From: Salinicola lusitanus
GTDB lineage: Bacteria; Pseudomonadota; Gammaproteobacteria; Pseudomonadales; Halomonadaceae
DNA length: 64,000 nt
Assembly (NCBI RefSeq): GCF_003206045.1
Contig: NZ_PZJM01000001.1
Span: forward strand, 301,358 to 365,357
Direction of reading: 5' to 3'
Of the stretch, positions 55,109 to 64,000 are shown piece by piece. The notes under the pieces are model-generated. The model was not told the DNA's origin. It saw nothing but the letters and a program-made list of their open reading frames with translations, and searched no databases. The translations under genes were made by a program, and so were the position numbers. Position 1 is the stretch's first letter. Every line of letters begins with the position of its first letter.

Positions 55109-57879
55109 GGGCGCGCCTCCCCGGCCGACGCCTGGCTATCGTGCTCCGCTTTCGCGACCTGCCCCCAGCGCATGACGCCTGGCGTCAGTCCTCCGGTGAC
55201 TTCCTGGATCGCGCCGCTGGGCAGGCCGACGACACCTGGCGGCAGACCGGCGCTGAGTCTCGCCGGCAGCTTGAAGCGCGTGCCATCGACAGCGATCGAG
55301 ACCGCATCGCCGGCACCGATACCCAACCCCGCGGCATCGGCCTGGTTGAGTGCGACCTGGGGCGGCGCCATGCGCTCGCGGATCGGTTCGGCGCGGCGCG
55401 ACATGTCGTCGCCGCCGAACAGCTGGGGCAGATCGATCACCTGCCATTCGCCCTCGCGCGGTTCGAACGCGGCAGGGATCTCGCTGCAGTAGTCGCCACC
55501 GACGGCGGCGGCCGTGAACAGCCGCACGCCCGGGTCGCCGGCGCGCAGATGGCCGCCGACCTCGTCCTGGAACTTGTTCCACGCCTGCGGCGAGTTCCAG
55601 CCCGGCGCCCAGGCGAAGGCGACCTCGCGGCGCGGCTCGCGATAGCCGGCATAACCCTCCATCGAGAACGCGAAGGGGGTATCGAGGTCCACCGGCGCCC
55701 GCGGCTCGTTGACGTTGAGATTGGCACGCATGGCAGTACGGCCACTGTAGCGGTGGGGCTCGCGGGCCAGCTTCAGGCCATGGATGCGAAACATCGCCTC
55801 CGGCGTATTCTGGTGCAGCGGCGCCAGGGCGGGAGCATCCTCGGCAACGGCCTGGGTCAGGTCGTCGAGCAGAATGGTCTCCATCGGCTGGCGCTCCAGC
55901 GTGGCGTGAAGCGCGTGCAGCCAGCGCCAGCTCTCGCGAATCCGGGTGTCCGGGCGCATGTAGCTGGGGTCGAAGACCTGGTAGAACCGCTGGGCACGAC
56001 CTTCGAGACTGACCAGGGTGCCGTCGCTCTCGGCGAAGGTGCCCGCCGGCAAGCCGACGTCGGCGCGCTCCCAGGTCGGCGTCCGCTGGTGGTCGACCAC
56101 GACGACCGCCGCGGCCCGCCCGAGCGCGCTGTCCACGCGTGACGTAGGCAACCGGACATAGAGATCGTTCTCCAGGATCACCACGCCGTCGGCGTCGCCC
56201 TGCTCGAGCTGGGCCATCGCCCAGTCGAGGGATTCGCCACCCAGCAACCCGAGCCCGACGCTATTGGCCTCGCGGCGAACGAGGGTCAGGCCGGCGTCCG
56301 AACGCTGGCGCCGGCCGAGCGCTCGAGCGATGTTGCCGGCCGCTTCAAGAATCGCCATCGAACCCAGCGACTCGCCGGCAATGACCAGCGGCTTCTTCGC
56401 CGCCAGCAGGGTATCGGCGATGCGCCCGGCCAGCTGCGACGTCTCTTCGTCGAGACCGTCGACGACCGGCGCGGTGGAGTCGAGGGCGTGCGCCACGGCG
56501 AACCCGAGCCGGGCGATATCATCGGGCGCGAGTCGCCCGGCATGGGTGGCGATGCCGTCGAGCTTGGTCGCGTCCGGCGTGGCCAGGAACAGCGGATGGC
56601 CGGCATCCTGGGCGATGGTCTTGACCGCTTCGGCGTTCCACTCGGGGATGCCGCGCTCGGCGCCCAGCTCGGCACCCTTGCCGCGCACCGCCTGGCGCAC
56701 CGACAACGCGACGCGGGCAGCGCTCTGGATGAGGTCTTCACCCAGCACCAGGATCGCATCGCACTGCTCGATCTCGCGCAGGCTCGGCGTGGCCAGCCCC
56801 GCCTCGCGGTTGAGCGCTTCCATCCGCCGGATCCGCGCCAGCTCTCCGGCCTCGATACCGGTGGAGAAGTTGGCCGCGCCGACCAGCTGACGCAGCCGAT
56901 GGTTGCTCTCCAGGCTGGCCCGGGGCGAGCCGATGCCGATGATCCGCTTGGCGCCACGCAGGCGATCCGCAGCCAGATCGAGCGCTTCGTCGACTTCCAT
57001 CGTCCGGGCTTCACCCCCGCTCTCCCGGCACTCGGGGCGAGTCGGCCGATCCTTGCGGTTGACGTAACCGTAGCCGAACCGGCCACGGTCGCAGAGAAAG
57101 TAGCCGTTGACGTCGCCGTTGTAGCGATTCTCGATCCGGCGAATGTCGCCGTAGCGCTCGCCGGGGCTGATATTGCAGCCGCTGGCGCACTGTTGGCAGA
57201 TGCTCGGTGCGAACTGCAGATCCCACTTGCGGGTGTAGTGATCGGAGTGGGTCTGGTCGGTGAACACCCCGGTCGGGCAGACCTCGGTCAGGTTGCCGGA
57301 GAACTCGCTCTCCAGCGTGCCGTCGGTGACGCGGCCGAAGTAGACGTTGTCGTGGGCGCCGAAGGCCCCCAGGTCCTCGCCACCGGCGTAGTCCTGGTAG
57401 AAGCGCGTACAGCGGTAGCAGGTGATGCAGCGGTTCATCTCGTGGGCGATGAACGGCCCCAGGTTCTGGTTGCGATGGGTGCGCTTGCGGAAGCGGTAAC
57501 GACGCCGGTCGTGGCCGGTCATCACCGTCATGTCCTGCAGGTGGCAGTGGCCCCCTTCCTCGCACACCGGGCAGTCGTGGGGGTGGTTGACCATCAGGAA
57601 CTCGATCACCGTCTCGCGGAAGGCCTTGGCCTCCTCGTCGGCGATGGAGATATAGGCGTCGTCCTTCACCGGCGCCATGCACGACATCACCAGCATGCCG
57701 CGGTCGTCGTCGGCATCCTTGTACTGCTTCACCGCGCACTGGCGGCATGCGCCGACGCTGCCCATCGCCGGATGCCAGCAGAAATAGGGGATATCCAGTC
57801 CCAGCGAAAGGCAGGCGTGGAGCAGGTTGTCGCTGTCTTCGACTTCGTAGTCGTTGCCGTCGACGTGAATAGTGGCCAT
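55105..57879 (-). CDS. nuoG: NADH-quinone oxidoreductase subunit G
   Basis: A 924-residue iron-sulfur subunit of complex I. The N-terminal 2Fe-2S ferredoxin domain has [17 protein letters not shown]; next come the His/Cys cluster ([12 protein letters not shown]) and a [4Fe-4S] motif CITCYRC. The extra N7 cluster ligands CQQCASGC and a later Cys are present, as in E. coli. The C-terminal domain is molybdopterin-oxidoreductase-like but without cofactor. Compared with fdsA in this window it lacks the Mo-ligand Cys motif. It starts 15 bases after nuoF. Confidence 0.95.
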   Translation of the reverse strand: MATIHVDGNDYEVEDSDNLLHACLSLGLDIPYFCWHPAMGSVGACRQCAVKQYKDADDDRGMLVMSCMAPVKDDAYISIADEEAKAFRETVIEFLMVNHPHDCPVCEEGGHCHLQDMTVMTGHDRRRYRFRKRTHRNQNLGPFIAHEMNRCITCYRCTRFYQDYAGGEDLGAFGAHDNVYFGRVTDGTLESEFSGNLTEVCPTGVFTDQTHSDHYTRKWDLQFAPSICQQCASGCNISPGERYGDIRRIENRYNGDVNGYFLCDRGRFGYGYVNRKDRPTRPECRESGGEARTMEVDEALDLAADRLRGAKRIIGIGSPRASLESNHRLRQLVGAANFSTGIEAGELARIRRMEALNREAGLATPSLREIEQCDAILVLGEDLIQSAARVALSVRQAVRGKGAELGAERGIPEWNAEAVKTIAQDAGHPLFLATPDATKLDGIATHAGRLAPDDIARLGFAVAHALDSTAPVVDGLDEETSQLAGRIADTLLAAKKPLVIAGESLGSMAILEAAGNIARALGRRQRSDAGLTLVRREANSVGLGLLGGESLDWAMAQLEQGDADGVVILENDLYVRLPTSRVDSALGRAAAVVVVDHQRTPTWERADVGLPAGTFAESDGTLVSLEGRAQRFYQVFDPSYMRPDTRIRESWRWLHALHATLERQPMETILLDDLTQAVAEDAPALAPLHQNTPEAMFRIHGLKLAREPHRYSGRTAMRANLNVNEPRAPVDLDTPFAFSMEGYAGYREPRREVAFAWAPGWNSPQAWNKFQDEVGGHLRAGDPGVRLFTAAAVGGDYCSEIPAAFEPREGEWQVIDLPQLFGGDDMSRRAEPIRERMAPPQVALNQADAAGLGIGAGDAVSIAVDGTRFKLPARLSAGLPPGVVGLPSGAIQEVTGGLTPGVMRWGQVAKAEHDSQASAGEARP

Positions 57880-57894
57880 GGCGTCGAACTCCTC

Positions 57895-59235
57895 CTACAC
57901 GCTGCCGACCGGGATCGGGTCCGCGTGCGCCTCACCCTCGGGTCGGGTGATGCCGCGCTCGAACTCGTCACGGAAATAGTGGATCGCGGATGCCAGCGGC
58001 ATCGCCGCCCCCGGCGCATGCGCGCAGAAGGTCTTGCCCGGCCCCAGGTCGCGGGCCATCTGCTCGAGCAGCTCGATATCGCCAGCCTGGCCCTCGCCAG
58101 CCTCCAGCGCCCGCAGCAGCTTGACGCTCCACGGCAGGCCGTCGCGGCACGGCGTGCACCAGCCGCAGGATTCGCGGGCGAAGAACTCCTCCAGGTTGCG
58201 GGTCAGCGAGACCATGCTCTGGTTGTCGGCGACCACGGTCAGTAGCCCTGTTCCCATGCGGCTGCCGGTCTTCCCGATGGTGTCGAAATCGAGCGCCAGC
58301 TCCAGGTGTTCGGGCAGCAGGAAGCCGGTACTGCCACCGCCGGGCAGCCAGCTCTTGAGGGCCAGGCCGTCGCGCATGCCGCCGGCGAGCTCGAGGATCC
58401 GGTTGCCGGTGGTACCCATCGGCAACTCCCACAGCCCGGGATTGTTGACCTTGCCGGAGACCCCGTAGAGCTTGGTGCCGCCGTCGCTGCTGAGATCGCC
58501 GGAGAGCGCCTGGAACCAGTCGGCGCCATGATTGACGATGCCCGGCACGTTGCACAGCGTCTCGACGTTGTTGACCACCGTCGGCAGCCCCCAGGCGCCG
58601 GACTGGCCGGGGAACGGCGGTTTGGCTCGCGGATTGGCACGCTTGCCCTCGAGCGAGTTGATCAACGCGGTCTCTTCCCCGCAGATATAGCGTCCGGCAC
58701 CGGTGTGCAGGGCGATATCGAAATCCCAGCCGCTGCCGCGCACGTCCGGACCCAGCCAGCCATCGGCGCGGGCGTCGGCCAGGGCACGCTGGATCGAGGC
58801 AGCCGCCAGGTGGTACTCGCCGCGCAGGAAGATATAGCCCTGTTTCGAGCGGTTGGCGTAACCGGCCAGGATCATGCCCTCGATCAGCAGGTGCGGCTGC
58901 TGCTCCATCAGCAGGCGATCCTTGAAGGTGCCCGGCTCCATCTCGTCGGCGTTGCAGACGATATAGCCGCGCGGCGCATCGCCGCCCTTGGCGGTCAGGC
59001 TCCACTTCATGCCGGCGGAGAAACCCGCGCCGCCACGGCCGCGAAGATTGGCGCCCTTCACCTCCTCGGTCAGCGACTCGTAGGTGTACTGTTCCAGCGC
59101 CTTGGTGACCGCGGCGTAGCCGCCGGTGTCGAGATACTCCTCGAGCAGCACCGGCGACTGGTCGTCGTGCAGGCGCCAGGTCAGCGGATGGGTCTCGGAG
59201 CGGCGTTCGCCGGCGGATTGCAGAATGCGACTCAC
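57895..59235 (-). CDS. nuoF: NADH-quinone oxidoreductase subunit F
   Basis: A 446-residue NADH-oxidising subunit of complex I, holding FMN and a [4Fe-4S] cluster. FMN/NADH loops are [28 protein letters not shown] and [18 protein letters not shown]; the cluster motif is [12 protein letters not shown]. The start is GTG at 59235, with GGGAGG seven bases upstream. Unlike FdsB it has no N-terminal thioredoxin-like domain. It follows nuoE by 31 bases. Confidence 0.95.
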   Translation of the reverse strand: MSRILQSAGERRSETHPLTWRLHDDQSPVLLEEYLDTGGYAAVTKALEQYTYESLTEEVKGANLRGRGGAGFSAGMKWSLTAKGGDAPRGYIVCNADEMEPGTFKDRLLMEQQPHLLIEGMILAGYANRSKQGYIFLRGEYHLAAASIQRALADARADGWLGPDVRGSGWDFDIALHTGAGRYICGEETALINSLEGKRANPRAKPPFPGQSGAWGLPTVVNNVETLCNVPGIVNHGADWFQALSGDLSSDGGTKLYGVSGKVNNPGLWELPMGTTGNRILELAGGMRDGLALKSWLPGGGSTGFLLPEHLELALDFDTIGKTGSRMGTGLLTVVADNQSMVSLTRNLEEFFARESCGWCTPCRDGLPWSVKLLRALEAGEGQAGDIELLEQMARDLGPGKTFCAHAPGAAMPLASAIHYFRDEFERGITRPEGEAHADPIPVGSV

Positions 59236-59266
59236 GACTCGCCCTCCCGCATCAGGTTCTTGATCG

Positions 59267-59779
59267 TCATGCGTACGCCTCCAGCAGTCGGGGGATCTCG
59301 TCCGGGGTCACCGGACCGTGCAGATCCTCGCCGATCAGAATCGTGGGCCCGCGATCGCAGGCACCGAGACAGCACACCGGCAGCAGGGTGAAGCGGCCAT
59401 CTGCGGTGGTCTGGCCCATCTGGATACCGAGATGATCGATGAAGGCGTCGCGCAGCTGCTCATAGTCGGTAAGAAAGCACGAGCTGCTGTCGCAGATCAG
59501 GATCACGTGACGGCCGACCGGCTGCCGGAAGATCAGGCTGTAGAAGGTGGCCACGCCCTCGACGTCGGCGACACGAATGCCCAGCGTCTCGGCGATCGCC
59601 GGGATCGCGCCATCCGGCACGTGGCCGTGGCGCTTCTGCACGATCTTCAGTGCCTCGATGCTCGCCGCCTGCGGATAGGGGTAGTGCGCCCGCTCCTCGA
59701 GAATCGCCGCGCGGTCGGCGGGGTCGAGGACGAAACCGTCGCTGGCGATAGTCGTCCCAATGGTCGCGGTAGTAGTCAT
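59267..59779 (-). CDS. nuoE: NADH-quinone oxidoreductase subunit E
   Basis: A 170-residue subunit of complex I with a thioredoxin-like [2Fe-2S] domain. The ligands lie in ICDSSSC (Cx4C) and [10 protein letters not shown] (Cx3C). The helical N-terminal part ([22 protein letters not shown]) is typical. It is paralogous to FdsG at 12809. It lies 10 bases from nuoCD. Confidence 0.95.
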   Translation of the reverse strand: MTTTATIGTTIASDGFVLDPADRAAILEERAHYPYPQAASIEALKIVQKRHGHVPDGAIPAIAETLGIRVADVEGVATFYSLIFRQPVGRHVILICDSSSCFLTDYEQLRDAFIDHLGIQMGQTTADGRFTLLPVCCLGACDRGPTILIGEDLHGPVTPDEIPRLLEAYA

Positions 59780-59789
59780 GATGGCTGCC

Positions 59790-61592
59790 TCATCGGTCCA
59801 CGTCGGCCATGACGAAGTCGATACTGCCCAGGTGCGCGATCAGATCCGGCACGAACCCGCCGCGCATGACGGCGGGGATCTGCTGCAGATGCGGAAAGCT
59901 GGGCGTGCGAATGCGTGTCCGGTAGCTCATGGTGCTGCCGTCGCTGGTCAGGTAGTAGCTGTTGATGCCCTTGGTCGCCTCGATCATCTGCATCGACTCG
60001 GCGGCCGGCAGCACCGGCCCCCACGAGACCTGCAGGAAGTGGGTGATCAGGGTCTCGATGTGCTGCAGCATCTTCTCCCGCGGCGGCGGCGTGGTCAGCG
60101 GATGATCAGCCTTGTAGTCGCCAGCCGGCATGTGATCGATGCACTGCTGGAGAATGCGCACGCTCTGGCGCATCTCCTCGATCCGCATCATGCCGCGATC
60201 GAAGGCGTCGCCGTTGACGGCGGTGGGCACCTCGAAATCGAAATTCTCGTAGCCGGAGTAGGGGCGCTTCTTGCGCAGGTCGAAGTCGAGCCCGGTGGCG
60301 CGCAGGTTGGGACCGGTGACGCCCCACTCCAGCGCCTGCCGGGTATCGAAAGCGGCGACGAAGCGGGTGCGATCACGCACGATGGCGTTGTCCATCATCG
60401 CCTTCTCGTACTCGGCCAGACGCTTGGGCATCCAGTCGACGAAGCCCTGCACCAGCTTGTCCCAGCCCTTGGGCAGATCATGGGCGGTGCCGCCGATGCG
60501 ATACCACGCCGGGTGCATGCGGAAACCGGTGATCGCCTCGATCACCTCGTAGGCCTTTTGGCGGTCGGTGAAGGTGAAGAAGACCGGCGTCATGGCGCCC
60601 AGATCCTGTAGATAGGTCCCCAGGAACAGCAGGTGGCTGTTGATGCGGAACATCTCCGCCATCATCACCCGGATCGTCTTGGCACGGTCGGTGACGGTGA
60701 TGCCGGCCAGTTTCTCCACCGCCAGCACATAGGGCAGGTTGTTCATCACCCCGCCGGTGTAGTCGATACGATCGGTATAGGGGATGAAGCTGTGCCACGA
60801 CTGGCGCTCCGCCATCTTCTCGGCGCCGCGGTGGTGATAGCCGATGTCCGGCACGCAGTCGACCACCTCCTCGCCGTCGAGCTGCAGCACGATGCGGAAG
60901 GCGCCATGGGCCGAGGGGTGGTTGGGCCCGAGGTTCAGGAACATGAACTCGGTCTCTTCGCCCTCGCGCTTCATGCCCCAGGCCGCGGGATCGAAACGCA
61001 GCGCCTCCTGCTCCACCTCCTGGCCCTTCACCGTCAGCGTGTAGGGGTCGAATTCGGTGGCGCGGGCGGAGTAGTCCTTGCGCAGCGGATGACCGGTCCA
61101 GGTCGGCGGCATCATGATCCGGGTCAGATGCGGATGACCGCTGAAGTGGATGCCGAAGAGATCGAAGACCTCGCGCTCGTACCAGTTGGCATTGACGAAG
61201 ATATCGCTGATCGAGGGCAGCGCCAGGTCTCGCTCGTGCAGCGCCACCTTGAGCATGATGTCGGCGTTACGCTCCACCGACAGCAACTGGTAGAAGACAG
61301 TGAAGTCCGCCGGCGGCAGCCCCCGGCGATGGGTCCGCAGGCGCTCGTCCACGGCGCTCAGATCGAAGAGCATCGAGAACGGACCGGTCACGCGCCGCAG
61401 AAAGCCGAGCACATCTCGGAGTTGTTTGCGAGCGACCCAGATGACCGGCATGCCGGTCAGCGTCGCCTGCGGCGTAAAGGCGGCCTCGCCGAACTGGCGC
61501 GCCAGTTCGGCCATGACGTCGGGTTGACCGGCGGCATGGGAGGCGCTGGAAGTCGTCACGCTCTCGTTTCGAGAATCATCGGCTGCGGTCAT
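59790..61592 (-). CDS. nuoC: Fused NADH-quinone oxidoreductase subunit C/D
   Basis: A 600-residue fusion (NuoCD) of the NuoC and NuoD subunits of complex I. Residues about 35-185 are NuoC, ending in HPLRKDY; residues about 210-600 are NuoD, with [16 protein letters not shown] near the quinone site, [14 protein letters not shown], and the terminal [12 protein letters not shown]. Fusion of the two is usual in enterics and other gammaproteobacteria. The frame opens at 61640; I take the ATG at 61592 since homologues start near it, though its Shine-Dalgarno is weak. Confidence 0.95.
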   Translation of the reverse strand: MTAADDSRNESVTTSSASHAAGQPDVMAELARQFGEAAFTPQATLTGMPVIWVARKQLRDVLGFLRRVTGPFSMLFDLSAVDERLRTHRRGLPPADFTVFYQLLSVERNADIMLKVALHERDLALPSISDIFVNANWYEREVFDLFGIHFSGHPHLTRIMMPPTWTGHPLRKDYSARATEFDPYTLTVKGQEVEQEALRFDPAAWGMKREGEETEFMFLNLGPNHPSAHGAFRIVLQLDGEEVVDCVPDIGYHHRGAEKMAERQSWHSFIPYTDRIDYTGGVMNNLPYVLAVEKLAGITVTDRAKTIRVMMAEMFRINSHLLFLGTYLQDLGAMTPVFFTFTDRQKAYEVIEAITGFRMHPAWYRIGGTAHDLPKGWDKLVQGFVDWMPKRLAEYEKAMMDNAIVRDRTRFVAAFDTRQALEWGVTGPNLRATGLDFDLRKKRPYSGYENFDFEVPTAVNGDAFDRGMMRIEEMRQSVRILQQCIDHMPAGDYKADHPLTTPPPREKMLQHIETLITHFLQVSWGPVLPAAESMQMIEATKGINSYYLTSDGSTMSYRTRIRTPSFPHLQQIPAVMRGGFVPDLIAHLGSIDFVMADVDR

Positions 61593-61677
61593 GGTCTGGC
61601 GGCCCCCGGGTGCAGAATCAATGGTCGAAAACGACCACAAGGATCAATGGCAGTAACGATCGACGTGGACGACCGGG

Positions 61678-62355
61678 CTAGATGCCATCGGGGGTGCGCA
61701 GCTCCTTGACCGCAATGCGTCTGTCGCGATGCTTTTCCCGCTGCGACGGCATCTCGGCACGATAGACGCCCTGGTCCCCGACCACCCAGGAGAGCGGACG
61801 ACGCTCTTCCTGAATCGAGTCCTGCAGGAGCTGAAGACCTTGGAGAAACGCTTCGGGACGCGGCGGGCAGCCGGGCACGTAGACATCCACGGGCAGGAAC
61901 TTGTCGACCCCCTGGACCACCGAATAGATGTCGTACATGCCGCCGGAGTTGGCGCAGGAACCCATCGAGATGACCCACTTGGGCTCGAGCATCTGATCGT
62001 AGAGCTGCTGGATGACGGGCGCCATCTTGATGAAGCAGGTGCCGGCAATGACCATGAAATCGGCTTGGCGTGGCGAGGCGCGGATGACCTCGGCCCCGAA
62101 ACGGGCAACGTCGTGGGGCGCGGTGAACGCCGTGGTCATTTCCACGTAGCAGCACGAGAGCCCGAAGTTGTAGGGCCACAACGAGTTCTTGCGCCCCCAG
62201 TTGACGGCCGAGTGAAGCACGTCCTCGAGCTTGCCCATGAAGACGTTGCGATGAACCTGCTGTTTCATCGGATCATCGACGATCTCGCGCTCGCCGAGTG
62301 GGTAACGATCAGCCGAGGAATCGCCTCCCTCCGCACGGGTCAGGGTGTACTGCAT
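61678..62355 (-). CDS. nuoB: NADH-quinone oxidoreductase subunit B
   Basis: A 225-residue subunit of complex I bearing cluster N2, the last before quinone. The tandem cysteines are in GLSCCYVEM, and the other ligands in [10 protein letters not shown] and VPGCPPRPE. The ATG at 62355 is preceded by TTGAGG at a proper distance; the TTG at 62370 is not needed. It follows nuoA after 140 bases and precedes nuoCD by 85. Confidence 0.95.
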   Translation of the reverse strand: MQYTLTRAEGGDSSADRYPLGEREIVDDPMKQQVHRNVFMGKLEDVLHSAVNWGRKNSLWPYNFGLSCCYVEMTTAFTAPHDVARFGAEVIRASPRQADFMVIAGTCFIKMAPVIQQLYDQMLEPKWVISMGSCANSGGMYDIYSVVQGVDKFLPVDVYVPGCPPRPEAFLQGLQLLQDSIQEERRPLSWVVGDQGVYRAEMPSQREKHRDRRIAVKELRTPDGI

Positions 62356-62495
62356 AGTGGGCCTCAACAAACCTGATAGAAAAACGGTCGAGGAAGCGCA
62401 GATCAGTCACGGATGCCTGGCTCCCATCGTTATAATCTTGTCGATCGATACCGCGATCCTGCTTCACGCGTTGCGTCTCGAGGCAACGGGCGGCT

Positions 62496-62951
62496 TCAGC
62501 GTGCACGACGCTCGACCCCTGGCACGGCAGCCAGCTCGCGGGCACGCGACGCGTCTTCGCGCCCGCGCTTGCGCGGCGCCCAGTCGAGCGCGCCGACGCG
62601 AGCATCGTAGACCAGGCCTGCCAGTAGAATAAGGATGAATGCCGCCGCCCCGGCGAATCCCGTCCAGCCCACCTCGCGCACGGAGACGGCCCAGCCGAAC
62701 AGGTAGACGGCTTCGATATCGAAGATGACGAACAGCATGGCAACGAGATAGAACTTGACCGAGAACCGCTGGCGCGCGGACCCGGCACCCACGATGCCGG
62801 ACTCGAACGGCAGGGACTTGCTGCGTCCGTGGCTCTTGCCACCGAGCAGGCTGGCAGCGCCGATCATCAATCCACAGAGCGCCACCACGGCCACCACGAA
62901 AAAGCCGGTAGCCCAGTAGCTGGCAATCCATGCGGAGACCGGATCGGACAT
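62496..62951 (-). CDS. nuoA: NADH-quinone oxidoreductase subunit A
   Basis: A 151-residue membrane subunit of complex I with three helices. The conserved loop is [26 protein letters not shown], though the usual Cys in ESG[CV] is a Val or Ile here; [13 protein letters not shown] is also typical. The ATG at 62951 is preceded by GAGGGAAGG. It is the first gene of the operon and is divergent from thiD. Confidence 0.95.
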   Translation of the reverse strand: MSDPVSAWIASYWATGFFVVAVVALCGLMIGAASLLGGKSHGRSKSLPFESGIVGAGSARQRFSVKFYLVAMLFVIFDIEAVYLFGWAVSVREVGWTGFAGAAAFILILLAGLVYDARVGALDWAPRKRGREDASRARELAAVPGVERRAR

Positions 62952-63013
62952 GCCTTCCCTCGCAGACGTGATGGAACCCGAACATGATGGATATCGAACC
63001 AAACTGACAGGTT

Positions 63014-63032
63014 CGTAAGTTTACGAGTTTAC
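63014..63032 (-). promoter_or_regulatory. Tandem GTAAACT repeats and dyad in the nuoA/thiD intergenic region
   Basis: Reading toward nuoA, GTAAACT occurs twice with an 8-base period (63026-63032 and 63018-63024). The downstream copy is part of a dyad, CGTAA-AC-TTACG. The site is about 65-80 bases before the nuoA ATG and may be an operator or part of the promoter. The binding protein is unknown. Confidence 0.35.
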
Positions 63033-63213
63033 ACGATGACGACTGGGTAACAAGTCTGCTAATTAGTCCTATTGCAGCCTGTCGGTAAATCTGGCGGGCC
63101 GCTGCCGGACCATCGTCTTCGCCACTCTGACCTTCAATCCACCTATTGCCGTTGGGCAATGACGGCATCTTGTCTTAGGCTAGACGCTTTCCCGCTGCTT
63201 GCAATGTCCACCC

Positions 63214-64000
63214 ATGGTTTCTCGCTCGATTCCCAATGCTTTGACGATCGCCGGATCCGACCCGTCCGGTGGCGCCGGACTGCAGGCCGATATCAAGACC
63301 TTCTCGGCCCTCGGCGTCTATGCCACCAACGTGATTACCGCCGTAATCGCGCAGAACACGCGCGGCGTGGTGGCGGTCGAGCCGGTATCGGTGGGGCTGA
63401 TCCGCACCCAACTGGACAACCTGCTCGACGACGTCGAGATCGACACGGTCAAGATCGGCATGGTTGCCAGCCGCGAGGTGGCGCAAGCGATTGCCGCGGC
63501 GCTGGCGCGACGCCGGCCGCGCTGGATCGTGCTCGACCCGGTGATGGTCGCCAAGAGCGGCGACCGACTGGTGGACGACGAGGGGCTGCGTGCCGTGCGC
63601 GACATCCTGGTCCCGCTGGCCGACGTGATCACGCCCAATCTCCCCGAGGCCGCGGCCCTGCTCGGGACCGAGGTGCCACGAGACCTCGCTGCCATGGAGG
63701 CGATGGTAGGCGATCTCGCGGCATTGGGGGCTCCTTACGGCCTGCTGAAGGGAGGCCATCTACCGCTGGATCGCTGCCCGGACCTGCTGTGGGTGCCGAA
63801 CGCCACGCGCTGGCTGGATGCGCCACGGCTGCGGACACGCAACCTCCATGGCGCGGGCTGCGCGCTCTCATCGGCGATCGCGGCCCACCTGGCGCACCTG
63901 CCCCCCACCCACCCCGACGTCGAACAGGCCATCGGCGATGCCAAGCAGTGGCTCCTCCAGGCTCTGGAGGCCAGCGATCGCCTCACCGTTGGCCAGGGCA
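63214..64000 (+). CDS. thiD: Hydroxymethylpyrimidine/phosphomethylpyrimidine kinase (truncated by the window edge)
   Basis: The first 262 residues of ThiD, which phosphorylates the pyrimidine part of thiamine twice. The frame is open to the right edge. Features are AGSDPSGGAGLQADIKTFSA at about 12-31, LDPVMVAKSGDRL, TPNLPEAAALLG, the LKGGH strand and HGAGCALSSAIAAHL with the catalytic Cys near 216. The family length is about 265, so little is missing. A second ATG at 63204 is out of frame. It is divergent from nuoA. The DNA beyond the window is needed to see whether thiE or hemL follows. Confidence 0.93.
   Translation, partial: MVSRSIPNALTIAGSDPSGGAGLQADIKTFSALGVYATNVITAVIAQNTRGVVAVEPVSVGLIRTQLDNLLDDVEIDTVKIGMVASREVAQAIAAALARRRPRWIVLDPVMVAKSGDRLVDDEGLRAVRDILVPLADVITPNLPEAAALLGTEVPRDLAAMEAMVGDLAALGAPYGLLKGGHLPLDRCPDLLWVPNATRWLDAPRLRTRNLHGAGCALSSAIAAHLAHLPPTHPDVEQAIGDAKQWLLQALEASDRLTVGQG

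Noticed and set aside
53432..55492. 686-codon plus-strand frame across nuoI-nuoH
   Set aside because: It lies opposite two complete nuo genes and reads as Arg/His/Gln-rich noise.
56488..58245. 585-codon plus-strand frame over nuoG-nuoF
   Set aside because: Shadow of nuoG and nuoF, with no recognisable motif.
1..64000. CRISPR arrays, rRNA, tRNA and prophage genes
   Set aside because: No spaced identical repeats, rRNA segments or clear tRNA cloverleaf apart from the tmRNA domain, and no phage structural genes were seen.

Overview
The window reads as a 64 kb piece of a high-GC gammaproteobacterial chromosome, most probably a member of the Halomonadaceae (Halomonas/Salinicola/Chromohalobacter type). 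Pointers are the core gene orders fur-bamE-rnfH-ratA-smpB-ssrA, argH-lptM-lysA-dapF-yigA-xerC-yigB, hemC-D-X-Y and a complete nuoA-N with fused nuoCD, a tmRNA tag ANDENYAQGALAA, and a TRAP transporter typical of halophilic and marine proteobacteria. The assignment is inferred from gene order and protein character; no database was searched.

Layout. 1-2.9 kb: end of an iron-siderophore type ABC transporter (permease, ATPase) and a DMT exporter. 2.9-8.4 kb: an accessory catabolic block with an AT-rich leader, an IdnO-like dehydrogenase, a GntR regulator and a TRAP transporter whose DctQ and DctM subunits are fused. 8.5-18.1 kb: a phytase-like lipoprotein, then a formate module consisting of an OFA-family antiporter, a ModE-like regulator and the NAD-linked formate dehydrogenase genes fdsG-B-A-D without fdsC. 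18.1-18.7 kb: a LysE-type exporter gene broken by a 5-bp tandem duplication. 18.8-27.7 kb: dnaJ-dnaK-grpE (two sigma-32-like promoters), recN (LexA-like box), fur, bamE, rnfH, ratA, smpB and tmRNA. 27.7-33.4 kb: a TPR/AlgX-like protein of unknown role, a large MscS-type channel and a ROK sugar kinase. 33.5-38.1 kb: hemC-D-X-Y on the minus strand. 38.4-44.6 kb: argH to yigB on the plus strand. 44.6-47.4 kb: a palindrome-rich intergenic element, engB, dsbA and an endonuclease/exonuclease/phosphatase. 47.4-63.0 kb: the 13-gene respiratory complex I operon on the minus strand, ending in a terminator. 63.2-64.0 kb: start of thiD, cut by the window edge.

How it fits together: formate oxidation by FdsGBAD yields NADH, which NuoA-N can oxidise to drive ion translocation. 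The heme genes supply the wider respiratory chain. The chaperone, recN and trans-translation genes are stress functions, each with a recognisable control element nearby. Most of the window is conserved housekeeping sequence. I did not find a clearly new multi-gene system. The items most worth a second look are the broken LysE gene, the palindromic element downstream of yigB, the leaderless TPR/AlgX protein, the fds cluster lacking fdsC with a C-terminally extended OFA transporter, and the AT-rich leader with repeated motifs before the dehydrogenase/TRAP block.
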